In this document: positions 44,278-53,103 of the stretch, in pieces
Numbering within the stretch: the stretch's first letter is position 1
How the letters are laid out: every line of letters begins with the position of its first letter
DNA from: Halorussus marinus
GTDB taxonomy: Archaea; Halobacteriota; Halobacteria; Halobacteriales; Haladaptataceae
Direction of reading: 5' to 3'
NCBI RefSeq assembly: GCF_004765795.1
Contig: NZ_SBIV01000006.1
Location: forward strand, 224,183 to 288,182
DNA: 64,000 nt
Notes under the pieces: model-generated
What the model saw: only the letters and a program-made list of their open reading frames with translations
Database searches by the model: none
Told to the model about the DNA's origin: nothing
Made by a program: the position numbers and the translations under genes

Positions 44278-46416
44278 ATGAACAGTTTGGGAGGTGAGCG
44301 CTCCGCGTCTCCGGACGAGACCGCCGTCGGCACGCTCTCTTTCGAAGTCGACGCGGGCGACTGCGGCGTCACCGTCGTCGACTCGATAGAGCGACACCGC
44401 TACTCGGTCGAGACCTCCCGCCCGGTCGCTCCCACGCCCGTGGACGTCGACGACTTTCTGTTTCCCGCGGATGCGGGTGTCGCGATAACGACCGAGAGCC
44501 TCACGCTCCCGACGGTCGTCCCGGTCTACGTCAGGGATCAGACCGGCGACATGCTCGCGGAGGCCGAACACTTCGCCGACGAGGCCTTCGACGAGGGCGT
44601 CTACAGCATCGAACTCAACGCCCCGATCAAGCTCTATCTGAACGTGAGCGGTCCGCTCGCGGTTACCTCGGACATGGAACACATGCAGTTCGAGTTCGGC
44701 TCGGAGACGGAGGTGTTGCTCGGCGCGCGCTCGCACCACGAGCATCCGGCCGCGACCGTCACCACGACGGCCGACCCGACCGATATGATGGCGGCGGTCT
44801 CGACGTTCGGCTCCGCGCTCAAGACCACGAGTTGCGAGCGGTCGTATCCGACCCTCCGGGGCCATCCGCCGACGATCGAACTCGGAGACCAACTGGAGAT
44901 TCCCGACGAGCTGACCGTCCCCGACACCGGAATCCGGATCGAGATCCCGCCGACGTATCGCGCGGTCTACGTCGCGGCGCCGCTGGCCTACTATCTCGGA
45001 GCCACGGTGGTCGAGGGCGATCGGCCGCGGGTCGTCACCGAGACGGGGTTCGAACACCCCCTCGACACCGAACGGGGCGTGGAAGCCGAGGCCGAACGGC
45101 TCCTGAAACAGACGTTCTTCCTCGACTGTCTGACTCGGACGGAAGGCTACTATCAGGTCGATCTCCACGAGCGGGGCGCGATCGAACCGAGAGTCGATCT
45201 CGATTTCGAGCGACTGTACGAACAGTCGCCGGCCGAGCAGTTGGAGGCGTATCTCACGGTCCCGTTCTCGGTCGTCGAACCCGAGATCCCCGAGTGGAAG
45301 CTGACGTCCCACGTCGAACCCGTAGCGACCAGCATCGAAACGCTACCGTTCGTCGTCGAGGATCTGGCCGTCGTTCACACCCCGAAAGAGCGCGAGCCCG
45401 CAGACGCGACACAGGAAGCGGCGGCCGTAGAAGATTTCTTCCGGACGGGCGCGACCGACGAGGCCGCCGAGTTCACCCGGAGCACCGATCGGACGACCCC
45501 GACCGACGAGTCCTACGTCCAACCGGAGTCGGCCGACTCGCTCGAACAAACGTGGGTCGGCGACGGAACGCCCATCGGCGCGAGCAAGGCGACCACCGCG
45601 GCGTTCCGCAACCACCTCAACCGGACGCCGACCGAGGGCGACATCGAGATCACGGTCGTCTGCAACGACCGACAGATGAACGAGGAGCGCGACGCGGTCG
45701 ACGCCGGCTACGGCTCACGCGAAACGCTCCCGTTCGACGTCACCGTCCACCACGATCTGACCACGACCGAACTCCGCGACGTCCTCGCTCGCCAGACCGA
45801 CTTCCTCCACTACATCGGCCACATCGACGGCGGCGGCTTCGAGTGTGCCGACGGGAAGTTCGACGCGACGACGCTCGATTCGGTCGGCGTGGACGCGTTC
45901 TTGCTGAACGCCTGCCAGTCGTACGCACAGGGGATGCACCTGCTCGAGGCGGGAAGTATCGCCGGCGTCGTCACCCTGAGCGACGTGATCAACACCGGTG
46001 CGGTCCGGGTCGGCCGGACGATGGCTCGCCTGCTCAACGCCGGATTTCCGCTTCGGGCGGCGCTCACCATCGCCCGGAACGAGAGCATCGTCGGGGGCAA
46101 GTACATCGTGGTCGGCGACGGCGGCCTCTCGATCGCACAGGCCGAGAGCGGGACGCCGAACCTCTGTGAGATCGAACGCGACGGCGACGCGTTCACCCTC
46201 CGGATGGAGACGTACCCGACCGCCCAGACCGCGATGGGGACGCTGATAATCCCTTACATCGAGCAAAACGAGACGCACTTTCTGACGTCGGGGGTCGACG
46301 AGGAGTTCTCGATGCGGGAAGACGAACTGCGTCGATTCCTGAGCCTCGAAGAGGTTCCGATCCGTTTCGACGGGGAACTGCGGTGGAGTACCGACCTCTC
46401 GGTCGAGCAGTTGTGA
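44278..46416 (+). CDS. CHAT-domain (caspase-like) cysteine protease fold protein
   Basis: 712 residues from the ATG at 44278 (a GTG one codon earlier is also open). The C-terminal third carries the CHAT/C25-C14 dyad: LHYIGHIDGG (His near residue 517) and FLLNACQSYAQG (Cys near residue 545), followed by AGVVTLSDVINTGA typical of CHAT. The N-terminal 430 residues are a beta-rich acidic domain not recognised. CHAT proteases act in programmed death and defence in bacteria. The 44-residue membrane microprotein gene ends on the very next base of the opposite strand. Confidence 0.82.
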   Translation: MNSLGGERSASPDETAVGTLSFEVDAGDCGVTVVDSIERHRYSVETSRPVAPTPVDVDDFLFPADAGVAITTESLTLPTVVPVYVRDQTGDMLAEAEHFADEAFDEGVYSIELNAPIKLYLNVSGPLAVTSDMEHMQFEFGSETEVLLGARSHHEHPAATVTTTADPTDMMAAVSTFGSALKTTSCERSYPTLRGHPPTIELGDQLEIPDELTVPDTGIRIEIPPTYRAVYVAAPLAYYLGATVVEGDRPRVVTETGFEHPLDTERGVEAEAERLLKQTFFLDCLTRTEGYYQVDLHERGAIEPRVDLDFERLYEQSPAEQLEAYLTVPFSVVEPEIPEWKLTSHVEPVATSIETLPFVVEDLAVVHTPKEREPADATQEAAAVEDFFRTGATDEAAEFTRSTDRTTPTDESYVQPESADSLEQTWVGDGTPIGASKATTAAFRNHLNRTPTEGDIEITVVCNDRQMNEERDAVDAGYGSRETLPFDVTVHHDLTTTELRDVLARQTDFLHYIGHIDGGGFECADGKFDATTLDSVGVDAFLLNACQSYAQGMHLLEAGSIAGVVTLSDVINTGAVRVGRTMARLLNAGFPLRAALTIARNESIVGGKYIVVGDGGLSIAQAESGTPNLCEIERDGDAFTLRMETYPTAQTAMGTLIIPYIEQNETHFLTSGVDEEFSMREDELRRFLSLEEVPIRFDGELRWSTDLSVEQL

Positions 46417-46551
46417 TCAGGGACCGGCGGTCGAGCCCAGATTCGCGGCCGCCGAGTTGCCCGCTTGTGTCAAAAGTAGACAGATCGTAAAGAGGACGCC
46501 GGCCATTCTCGGATTCTGTGCGATGTAGTCTGCGATGTCTGTTTTGGACAT
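46417..46551 (-). CDS. DUF7503-like 44-residue membrane microprotein
   Basis: Starts MSKTDIADYIAQNPRMAGVL; the core RMAGVLFTICLLLTQAG and the AAAN...GP end match the haloarchaeal DUF7503 microproteins as I recall them. One membrane helix. Its stop abuts the CHAT gene stop in convergent orientation. An AT-rich TTTTTA (46571-46576 on the other strand) sits about 20 bases upstream of its ATG, fitting a leaderless promoter. Confidence 0.72.
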   Translation of the reverse strand: MSKTDIADYIAQNPRMAGVLFTICLLLTQAGNSAAANLGSTAGP

Positions 46552-46803
46552 TGCACGACATACTCTTGGATAAAAATATGTGAAATTTTCTAAACAATAC
46601 TGACAGATAAAATACTGACTTTATTATTGTGAATGTTTTATATAAACGAACGAGTTTGAGAGTCATTACATAACACGGTCGGTGGGGTGTAGAACGCTCG
46701 TCGGGTGCAATCGCCCGCTTTTCGAAGCCTATCTTCGCTCTCACCGCGACGAACACGCCGGCACTGCTCGCGGCGTCACACTCACCGTCGAGAGCGCGAA
46801 CCG

Positions 46804-47205
46804 CTACCCGTCGAAGGTGTAGACCACTGCGTCTCCGATTCCGTCGCCGAAGGCCACGACGGAGTTCGCGTTCGAACTACAGGAGATCGAATCGCCGACG
46901 GTCTCGGTCGCTCCGGGGCGGTCGCCGTCGTCGTACCGGTCGTTCGACGAGTCCAGATCGTCCCCGGTCTCGTCGGCGTCCGAACACCGAACGCCGTCCG
47001 TGTTCGGACCGACCGAGTCGAGCGTCACCGTCCTGTCTCCCGTCGGGGAGACCCCCGCGGTGGCAGTTTGGTCGACGTCTTGACCGAGTCCGAGCACGAA
47101 CGTCCCGATGAGCGCGGACAGAACCGCGGTGGTGGCGACCAGCAGGACGACGCCGATCACCGGCGAAACGCCGGTCTCGTCTGCGAGTAACTGTTTCGGG
47201 TTCAT
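46804..47205 (-). CDS. Archaeal type IV pilin, second paralogue
   Basis: 133 residues from the ATG at 47205. Leader MNPKQLLADETG, then VSPVIGVVLLVATTAVLSA and [13 protein letters not shown], the same helix as the pilin at 41371-41751, and a head with two cysteines (VRCSDAD, ISCSSN) and the same YTFDG-like end. The pair are probably paralogues forming pili or adhesive fibres. Confidence 0.86.
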   Translation of the reverse strand: MNPKQLLADETGVSPVIGVVLLVATTAVLSALIGTFVLGLGQDVDQTATAGVSPTGDRTVTLDSVGPNTDGVRCSDADETGDDLDSSNDRYDDGDRPGATETVGDSISCSSNANSVVAFGDGIGDAVVYTFDG

Positions 47206-47541
47206 CGTTTGGGTCTCTCGGCACTGCATCGGCGCCGACACGCGGTGGCGTTCGCCGACTCGCGGGGTCGATTTCGATCGGCGCCGATACGTGCTCGGAC
47301 GCTACTTCCCATCCGCTATACATAACCTCTTTGCCATGTAGGTGCCCTCTGGCCGGAGCGGGGGCCTCGAAACCGAGGGAAATCGGCTCTGAGAAGGCGG
47401 CTCTACCGACGGTGTTCGTCTCTGACCGGTGGCCGGCGATGCGAACCATTCAGAGCGCTTACTGGCTCTCTCGGACGTATCAAACACGGGAGCGATGCCG
47501 GCGGCGGAACTCCTTTAGCCTCCGCTCGCCTCCTACTCGGT
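47206..47541. other. Gap between pilin and sensor kinase
   Basis: 336 bases between divergent genes. It must hold both promoters; an AT-rich word near 47318-47330 could serve the pilin. I see no further gene, repeat or RNA. Confidence 0.45.
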
Positions 47542-50500
47542 ATGTCTGCCCCCGGGCCATCCGAGGGAATCTACGCCGAGACACTGGCGGTGTTCGGCGA
47601 GTCGACACACACACCAGAACCCCTCAGTACCACCGAGGTCGCCGACGCCCTCGACGTTCCGCGGCGGACCGCGTACAAACGACTCGATACCCTCGCCGAG
47701 CGTGGCGACGTCGCCACCAAGAAGGTCGGCGCGAGTGCCCGCGTCTGGTGGCGCCCTGACGCGTCTCGGCCGACCGCCCCCTCCGAGACCACTGCTCCGA
47801 GGGTCGAGTCGATGATCGACGTCCTCGACGGCGCCGGGGTCGGCGTGTTCGTCCTCGACGCGGACTTCGAGGTCGCGCGGATCAACGACGCCACCGAGCG
47901 GTACTTCGGACTCGACCGCGAGGACGTCGTCGGTCGCGACAAACGCGGGCTCGTCGAGGATTCCATCGCGGACCGCGTCGACGACGCGACCGCGTTCGCC
48001 GACACCGTTCTCGCGACCTACGACGACAACACGGACACCGAGTGCTTCGAGTGTCGGGTCACCCCGGGCGCGGACCGCGAGCCCCGGTGGCTCGAACACT
48101 GGAGCAAGCCCATCGACGCCGGCCGGTACGCGGGCGGGCGCATCGAACTCTACTACGACATCACCGACCAGAAACACTCCGAGCAGGCGCTCGCTCAGGA
48201 GCGGAGTCTCACCGACCGCCTGCTGGAGACCGCGCCGATTCGCCTCGCCATCTTCCGGCCCGACGGGTCGGTCGAGCGGATGAACTCCCGGGTCCGTCGG
48301 GAACTCGGCCTCGAGGACGCGGACCTCTCGGCGTTCGAGCTCGGCGACTTCGACGTGTACGATCCGGACGGCGATTCGTTGCCCGTCGAGCGCCACCCCG
48401 TCTCGCGCGTGCTCGAAACCGGCGAGCCGGTCCGAGGGGAGGTGATCCAACACGAGACCCCGGACGGCGACCGGCGGTGGGTGTCGCTCAACGCCGCCCC
48501 GCTGTTCGACGCCGACGGCGACCTCGAACGCGTCGTGGTCACCGGCAAGGACATCACGGCGCTAAAACGGACCGAGCGAGCGCTCGCCCGGCAACGCGAT
48601 CAGCTCCAGCTCGAACTCGACGACGTGTTCACGCGCATCACCGACGGCATGCTCGCGGTCGACCTCGACTGGACGGTCACCTACGTCAACGACCACGCCA
48701 AGCACCTCCTCGGCCGTCCCGACGCAGACCTCCGCGGGAAGAATCTCTGGGAGGCGTTCCCGGAACAGGTCGGCTCCGACGCGTGGGAGCGGTATCACGA
48801 GGCGATCGAGACACAGCGACCGATCACGTTCGAGACCCGGTCGGCGGAGGTCGGCGGGTGGGTCCAAGCCCGCGCGTACCCCTCCGAGACCGGGCTCTCG
48901 ATCTACTTCCGGGACATCACCGAGCGCAAGGAGCGAGAGGCCCGACTCGAGGAGGCCCGGAATCGCTACCAGACCCTCGTCGAGCACTTCCCGAACGGGG
49001 CGGTCGCGCTCGTCGACGCCGACGAAGACGGGAGACTCCGGTACGTCACCGTCGGCGGCACCGCGATCGAATCGGCGGGGGTCGACCTCGAGGACCTCGA
49101 GGGCCAACCGCTCCGCGAGCGCCTGCCGCCCGAGATCGTCGACGAAATCGCCCCGCACTACGAGGCCGCGCTCGACGGCGAGCAACGCGTCTTTCAGTCG
49201 GCGTTCGGCGACCGCGTCCATCAGTTCCGGATGGTCCCGGTCCACACCGACGACGGCGAGGTGTTCGCCGCGCTCGGCATGTCCCAGGACATCACCGAGC
49301 TGAAAGCCCGCGAACGCGAACTCGAACGCTACGAGACCATCGTCGAAACGGTCGACGACGGCATCTACGCCCTCGACGACGACCTCGAGTTAACGATGGT
49401 GAACTCCGCGCTCGCCGAACTGATCGGGGACGACCGCGAGGACCTCCTCGGCACGTCGGCCCGAACCATCACCGACGACGTCTGGGACGGGGTGGCCCAA
49501 CTGGAGGCCGAGATGAGAACCGGGGACCGCTCGTCGGCGAGCGTCGAGTGCACGCTCGAAGCCGCGGACGGCGATCGCATCCCGGTGGAGGCGACGTGGG
49601 TGCTTCGGTCGACCGACGACGCCGACGAACGCGTCGGTACCGTCCGGGACGTCAGCGACCGGAAAGCCCGCGAGCGAGAGCTTCAGAACCGCGTCCAGCA
49701 ACAGCGGGCGCTCGCGGAGTTCTCCCAGCACGCGCTCGAAGATCGGTCGCTCGACGAACTGTTCGACGAGGCGGTCGAACGCGTCGCCGACGTCCTCGAT
49801 CACGACTACTGCAAGGTGCTGGAACTGCTCCCCGAGGCCGACGAACTCCGGTTGCGAAACGGCGTCGGGTGGCGCGAGGGCATCGTCGGGGAGGCGACGG
49901 TCGCGGACGACCGGTCCTCACAGGCCGGGTACACCCTCATCGCGGAGGAACCGGTGGTGGTCGAGGACCTCGCGAGCGAAGACCGATTCAGCGGCCCGGC
50001 GCTCCTGACCGACCACGACGTTCAGGGAGGGATCAGCACCGTGGTCGGGTCCTACGACGAGCCGTGGGGGATTCTGGGAACCCACGACACCGACCGCCAG
50101 TCGTACGCCGACCACGACGTCCAGTTCGTCCAGAGCATGGCGAACATCCTGACGAGCGCCATTCGGCGCTACGAGCGCGAACAACAGCTCGAACGCTACG
50201 AGACCATCATCGAGACGGCCGACGACGGCGTCTTCGCGCTCGACGCCGACGAGCGGTTCGTCCTGGTCAACGAGGCGTTCTGCGAGCTGACGGGGTACGA
50301 CCGACAGGAACTGCTTGGCCGCCACGCGTCGGTGGTCCACAGCGAGCGAGTCAGCAGGGAGGCCGCCGAGCTGAGCGAGCAGGTCGCCGACGGTCTCGGG
50401 AGCGTGACGGTGGAGGTGGAGTTCCCGACCAGAGACGGCGGAACGATCCCGGTCGAGAGTCGGTTCGGCCCGTACCGGTACGACACCGACACGGACGCTC

Positions 50501-51174
50501 GGGCCGGCATCGTCCGGGACATCTCCGAGCGCAAAGAGCGCGAACAGCGACTCCGGGCCCAAAACGAGCGACTCGAAAGCTTCGCGAGCATGCTCGCCCA
50601 CGAACTCCGGAACCCGGTCACCATCGGCCAGATCTACACCCAGCAGTTGTCGACGGACCCAGACCCCACGGCCGTGGAGTACGTCACCGAGGCGTTCGAC
50701 CGGATCGAGGATATGATCGACGTGATGCTCGTGTTGACGCGGGGCCGCGACGCCGTCAGCGGCGACGCGACGATCCATCTCGAAGCGGTCGCCCGGGAGG
50801 CGTGGGCCGAAGCCCAGACCCGGGACGCGACCGTCGACGTGGCGCTCGAAAAGACGATCGAGGCCGACGAGACGTACATCAGTCACCTGTTTCGGAACCT
50901 GTTCGAGAACGCCGTCGAGCACGGTGGGGCCGACGTTACCGTCACGGTCGGCGATCTCCCGGACGGGTTCTACGTCGCCGACGACGGCGAGGGAATCCCG
51001 GCCGGGGAGCGCGAGACGGTGTTCGAGGTGGGGTACACAACCGCCTCCGACACCGGCGGCACCGGGTTGGGGCTGGCGTTCGTCGCCGAGTTGGCCGACG
51101 TCTACGAGTGGACGGTGACGGTGACCGAGAGCCCGACGGGGGGCGCCAGGTTCGAGTTCCGGGACGACTCGTGA
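47542..51174 (+). CDS. Multi-PAS/GAF sensor histidine kinase with N-terminal HTH
   Basis: 1,210 residues, soluble (no membrane helix seen). An N-terminal winged-helix segment (TEVADALDVPRRTAYKRLD, about 27-75) is followed by roughly five PAS/PAC units to residue 710 (PAC ends RDITERKERE, QDITELKAR), a GAF domain (about 713-885) and one more PAS. The kinase core has the phosphoacceptor His in MLAHELRNPVT (about 1019), N-box LFENAVEHGG (about 1120) and G-boxes DDGEGIPAG and GGTGLGLAF. It should sense an internal signal; no response regulator is adjacent. Confidence 0.9.
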   Translation: MSAPGPSEGIYAETLAVFGESTHTPEPLSTTEVADALDVPRRTAYKRLDTLAERGDVATKKVGASARVWWRPDASRPTAPSETTAPRVESMIDVLDGAGVGVFVLDADFEVARINDATERYFGLDREDVVGRDKRGLVEDSIADRVDDATAFADTVLATYDDNTDTECFECRVTPGADREPRWLEHWSKPIDAGRYAGGRIELYYDITDQKHSEQALAQERSLTDRLLETAPIRLAIFRPDGSVERMNSRVRRELGLEDADLSAFELGDFDVYDPDGDSLPVERHPVSRVLETGEPVRGEVIQHETPDGDRRWVSLNAAPLFDADGDLERVVVTGKDITALKRTERALARQRDQLQLELDDVFTRITDGMLAVDLDWTVTYVNDHAKHLLGRPDADLRGKNLWEAFPEQVGSDAWERYHEAIETQRPITFETRSAEVGGWVQARAYPSETGLSIYFRDITERKEREARLEEARNRYQTLVEHFPNGAVALVDADEDGRLRYVTVGGTAIESAGVDLEDLEGQPLRERLPPEIVDEIAPHYEAALDGEQRVFQSAFGDRVHQFRMVPVHTDDGEVFAALGMSQDITELKARERELERYETIVETVDDGIYALDDDLELTMVNSALAELIGDDREDLLGTSARTITDDVWDGVAQLEAEMRTGDRSSASVECTLEAADGDRIPVEATWVLRSTDDADERVGTVRDVSDRKARERELQNRVQQQRALAEFSQHALEDRSLDELFDEAVERVADVLDHDYCKVLELLPEADELRLRNGVGWREGIVGEATVADDRSSQAGYTLIAEEPVVVEDLASEDRFSGPALLTDHDVQGGISTVVGSYDEPWGILGTHDTDRQSYADHDVQFVQSMANILTSAIRRYEREQQLERYETIIETADDGVFALDADERFVLVNEAFCELTGYDRQELLGRHASVVHSERVSREAAELSEQVADGLGSVTVEVEFPTRDGGTIPVESRFGPYRYDTDTDARAGIVRDISERKEREQRLRAQNERLESFASMLAHELRNPVTIGQIYTQQLSTDPDPTAVEYVTEAFDRIEDMIDVMLVLTRGRDAVSGDATIHLEAVAREAWAEAQTRDATVDVALEKTIEADETYISHLFRNLFENAVEHGGADVTVTVGDLPDGFYVADDGEGIPAGERETVFEVGYTTASDTGGTGLGLAFVAELADVYEWTVTVTESPTGGARFEFRDDS

Positions 51175-51252
51175 GCGGCCACTCACTCCGGCCGGGTCGA
51201 CTCACGCCGCGCGCCCCACCGCAGGGAGCGTCGGACGCGTGGGTCGTTTCGG

Positions 51253-52464
51253 TCAGAAGTCGCCGTCGATGACGTTCGCGACGCGCTGTCGGTCGAAGAA
51301 CCGTTCGTCTTCGGGAATCTCGGGATACGCCCCTTCGACGTACGTCGGCCACTCGCCGAACACGTCGGGGTAGAGCTGTTTGGCCGTCATCTCGAGCTGG
51401 AAGAGATTCACAATTGGGCCCTGATAGCGCGCGCCCTGCGCGTAGACCCGGCCGTCTTGCACCGCGGTGAGTTGCCCGCCGACCGAGTCGTTCTCGAGCG
51501 TCGTGCGGACCTCCTCCATATCGGTCTCGGGGTGCATCCCGCCGAACGAGAGGATCACGTCGGGGTCGGCTTCGAGCAACGCCTCCATATCGACCTTCGA
51601 TCCGGAGGTGACGGCGTCCCCGAACGCGTCGACGGGTCGGAGGGGCCGGACGTGCGCGGTGAGAAACCCCGGCGTGTCGACGTTGTAGACGTAGGGCGAG
51701 GTCGGCTCGCTGAACCCGCCCATGACGACGCTCGGGCGCTCGGACGGGAGGTCGGACTCGATTCGTTCGAGCACGTCCTCGTGGATCGAGGCGAGCGCCT
51801 CGTACCGGTCGGTCGCTCGGAAGACCCGCGCGACCTTCTCGAACATCTCCCAGAGGGTGTAATACTCGTAGCTGTCTGCGTACTCCTCGGGAGGTTCGAG
51901 GTGGCGATTGCTGAAGTGGTTCCCGAACCACGGCGAGATCTGCTCGCGGATCTCCTCGATATCGTCTGCGTTCCACTCCTCGAGCGCGAGCACGCTCGCG
52001 GGGTCCGCGAGGTGGACGTCGCTGTCGAGGTCGTAGAGCTTCTCCTTCGACGCGTTCCACGAGGAGTACAGCCCCGACCAGTCGAGTTCGACGCCGGGGA
52101 GACGCGGGGTGTACTGGTTCCAGAGCGCGTCGTAGTAGTCGGGCGCGTGCATCGCGTTCACGTCCTCGCCCCGCCCGAGCGCGAACGCCATACCCGCCAG
52201 ATGTGTGAGTCGGGTGAATATCGTCTCGGGCACCGACTCGAAGGCGACTTCGCCCATCGGCGCCATCGTCACCGAGTACGAATCGTCGCCGGCCGTGGTC
52301 GTCTCGCCCGCGGTCGCCTCGGTGGGTTCGGTGGTCGTCTGGGTTGTCGTCGACCCCTCGCCTCCCGTACAGCCGGCGAGCAGGCCACCGCCGACGATCG
52401 CTCCGCCGAACTTCACGTACTCACGCCGCGTCGGTCTCTCGTACTCGGAGTCGTCGTTCGCCAT
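51253..52464 (-). CDS. Iron-siderophore/cobalamin-type ABC substrate-binding lipoprotein
   Basis: 403 residues. Twin-arginine-like RREYVKFGGA and lipobox LLAGC with an acidic Thr-rich linker, then a class III binding fold with a central helix (PDVILSFGGMHP, VQDGRVYAQGARYQG). The family delivers ferric siderophores, haem or corrinoids. No permease or ATPase is adjacent, so it would use partners elsewhere. Two DtxR-like palindromes directly upstream support iron control. Confidence 0.82.
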   Translation of the reverse strand: MANDDSEYERPTRREYVKFGGAIVGGGLLAGCTGGEGSTTTQTTTEPTEATAGETTTAGDDSYSVTMAPMGEVAFESVPETIFTRLTHLAGMAFALGRGEDVNAMHAPDYYDALWNQYTPRLPGVELDWSGLYSSWNASKEKLYDLDSDVHLADPASVLALEEWNADDIEEIREQISPWFGNHFSNRHLEPPEEYADSYEYYTLWEMFEKVARVFRATDRYEALASIHEDVLERIESDLPSERPSVVMGGFSEPTSPYVYNVDTPGFLTAHVRPLRPVDAFGDAVTSGSKVDMEALLEADPDVILSFGGMHPETDMEEVRTTLENDSVGGQLTAVQDGRVYAQGARYQGPIVNLFQLEMTAKQLYPDVFGEWPTYVEGAYPEIPEDERFFDRQRVANVIDGDF

Positions 52465-52468
52465 GGGA

Positions 52469-52485
52469 TTTAGGCTAACCTAAAA
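52469..52485. promoter_or_regulatory. DtxR/IdeR-like iron operator
   Basis: TTTAGGCTAACCTAAAA is a near-palindrome matching the TTAGG...CCTAA half-sites of DtxR-family repressor boxes (SirR/Idr proteins in haloarchaea). It starts 5 bases upstream of the lipoprotein ATG. A second, related palindrome TTTTAGGCCGGCCAAAA is at 52504-52520. Confidence 0.6.
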
Positions 52486-52503
52486 CGTCATAGTACTTCC
52501 GGT

Positions 52504-52520
52504 TTTTAGGCCGGCCAAAA
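52504..52520. promoter_or_regulatory. Second palindromic operator candidate
   Basis: TTTTAGGCCGGCCAAAA is palindromic except for one position and shares the TTTAGGC half-site with the operator 35 bases away. It lies about where the promoter of the binding-protein gene is expected. Confidence 0.45.
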
Positions 52521-52648
52521 TCTATCGGTGCGTCGGTTGCGACTGCGTTCGTGAGAATCGGTGAACGAGCGACTGCCGTCGAGTAGTCGCTCGCTTCGTC
52601 CGGACGGAGTGGCGTCGGTCGATCTGGGACCCGCTCGGGATGCTTCGA

Positions 52649-52870
52649 TCAACAGGGGCCGCCTCGGTCGGGCGACCACTCGCAGGCATCGCCCGTCGTG
52701 AGACCGTTCTCGTCTACGTACGACACGAGACACGCGTAGTTACAGAAGTACGCCGGCGACCCGCAGTCGTCGTCGCAATCACGGACACAGATCGGATCGT
52801 GGCCGAAGATTCGCGACCCACAGTACGCACACTCCTCGTCGTCGTCTGGCGTCCCGACGGTCGCGGACAT
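52649..52870 (-). CDS. Small zinc-finger protein
   Basis: 73 residues. Two metal-binding knuckles, CAYCGSRIFGHDP and the DCDDDCGSPAYFCNYACLVSY segment, resemble the haloarchaeal one-domain zinc-finger proteins (DUF7576/MYM-like). Cysteine-rich throughout (nine cysteines). Function unknown; it lies just outside the integrated element. Confidence 0.62.
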   Translation of the reverse strand: MSATVGTPDDDEECAYCGSRIFGHDPICVRDCDDDCGSPAYFCNYACLVSYVDENGLTTGDACEWSPDRGGPC

Positions 52871-53103
52871 ACCGATGGTAGACGAGAGACGACCGAAAGC
52901 GTTTCGCAGATGGGGTGTCGAGTACCGGCCGACGATATTCGCCGAGGGAAGGCTCTGGCCGTCGAACCCCGACCGCTACGTACGTTCGACTCTCGACCGT
53001 CGCTTCGGCGTAAAATTCGTGATGGGACCGCTGAGTACCGCGGTACGGTCCGTTGCTATACCCATCCCAATTTCGAACGCGGGGGAGTTATCACTCATAT
53101 CTC

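Noticed and set aside
47542..51272. Second long frame (1,076 codons) over the kinase gene
   Set aside because: Arg/Pro-rich +2 frame of the histidine kinase, no motifs.
53000..53103. Attachment repeat shared with 59,470-59,700
   Set aside because: Only a 6-base word (GGTACG) is shared, which is expected by chance.
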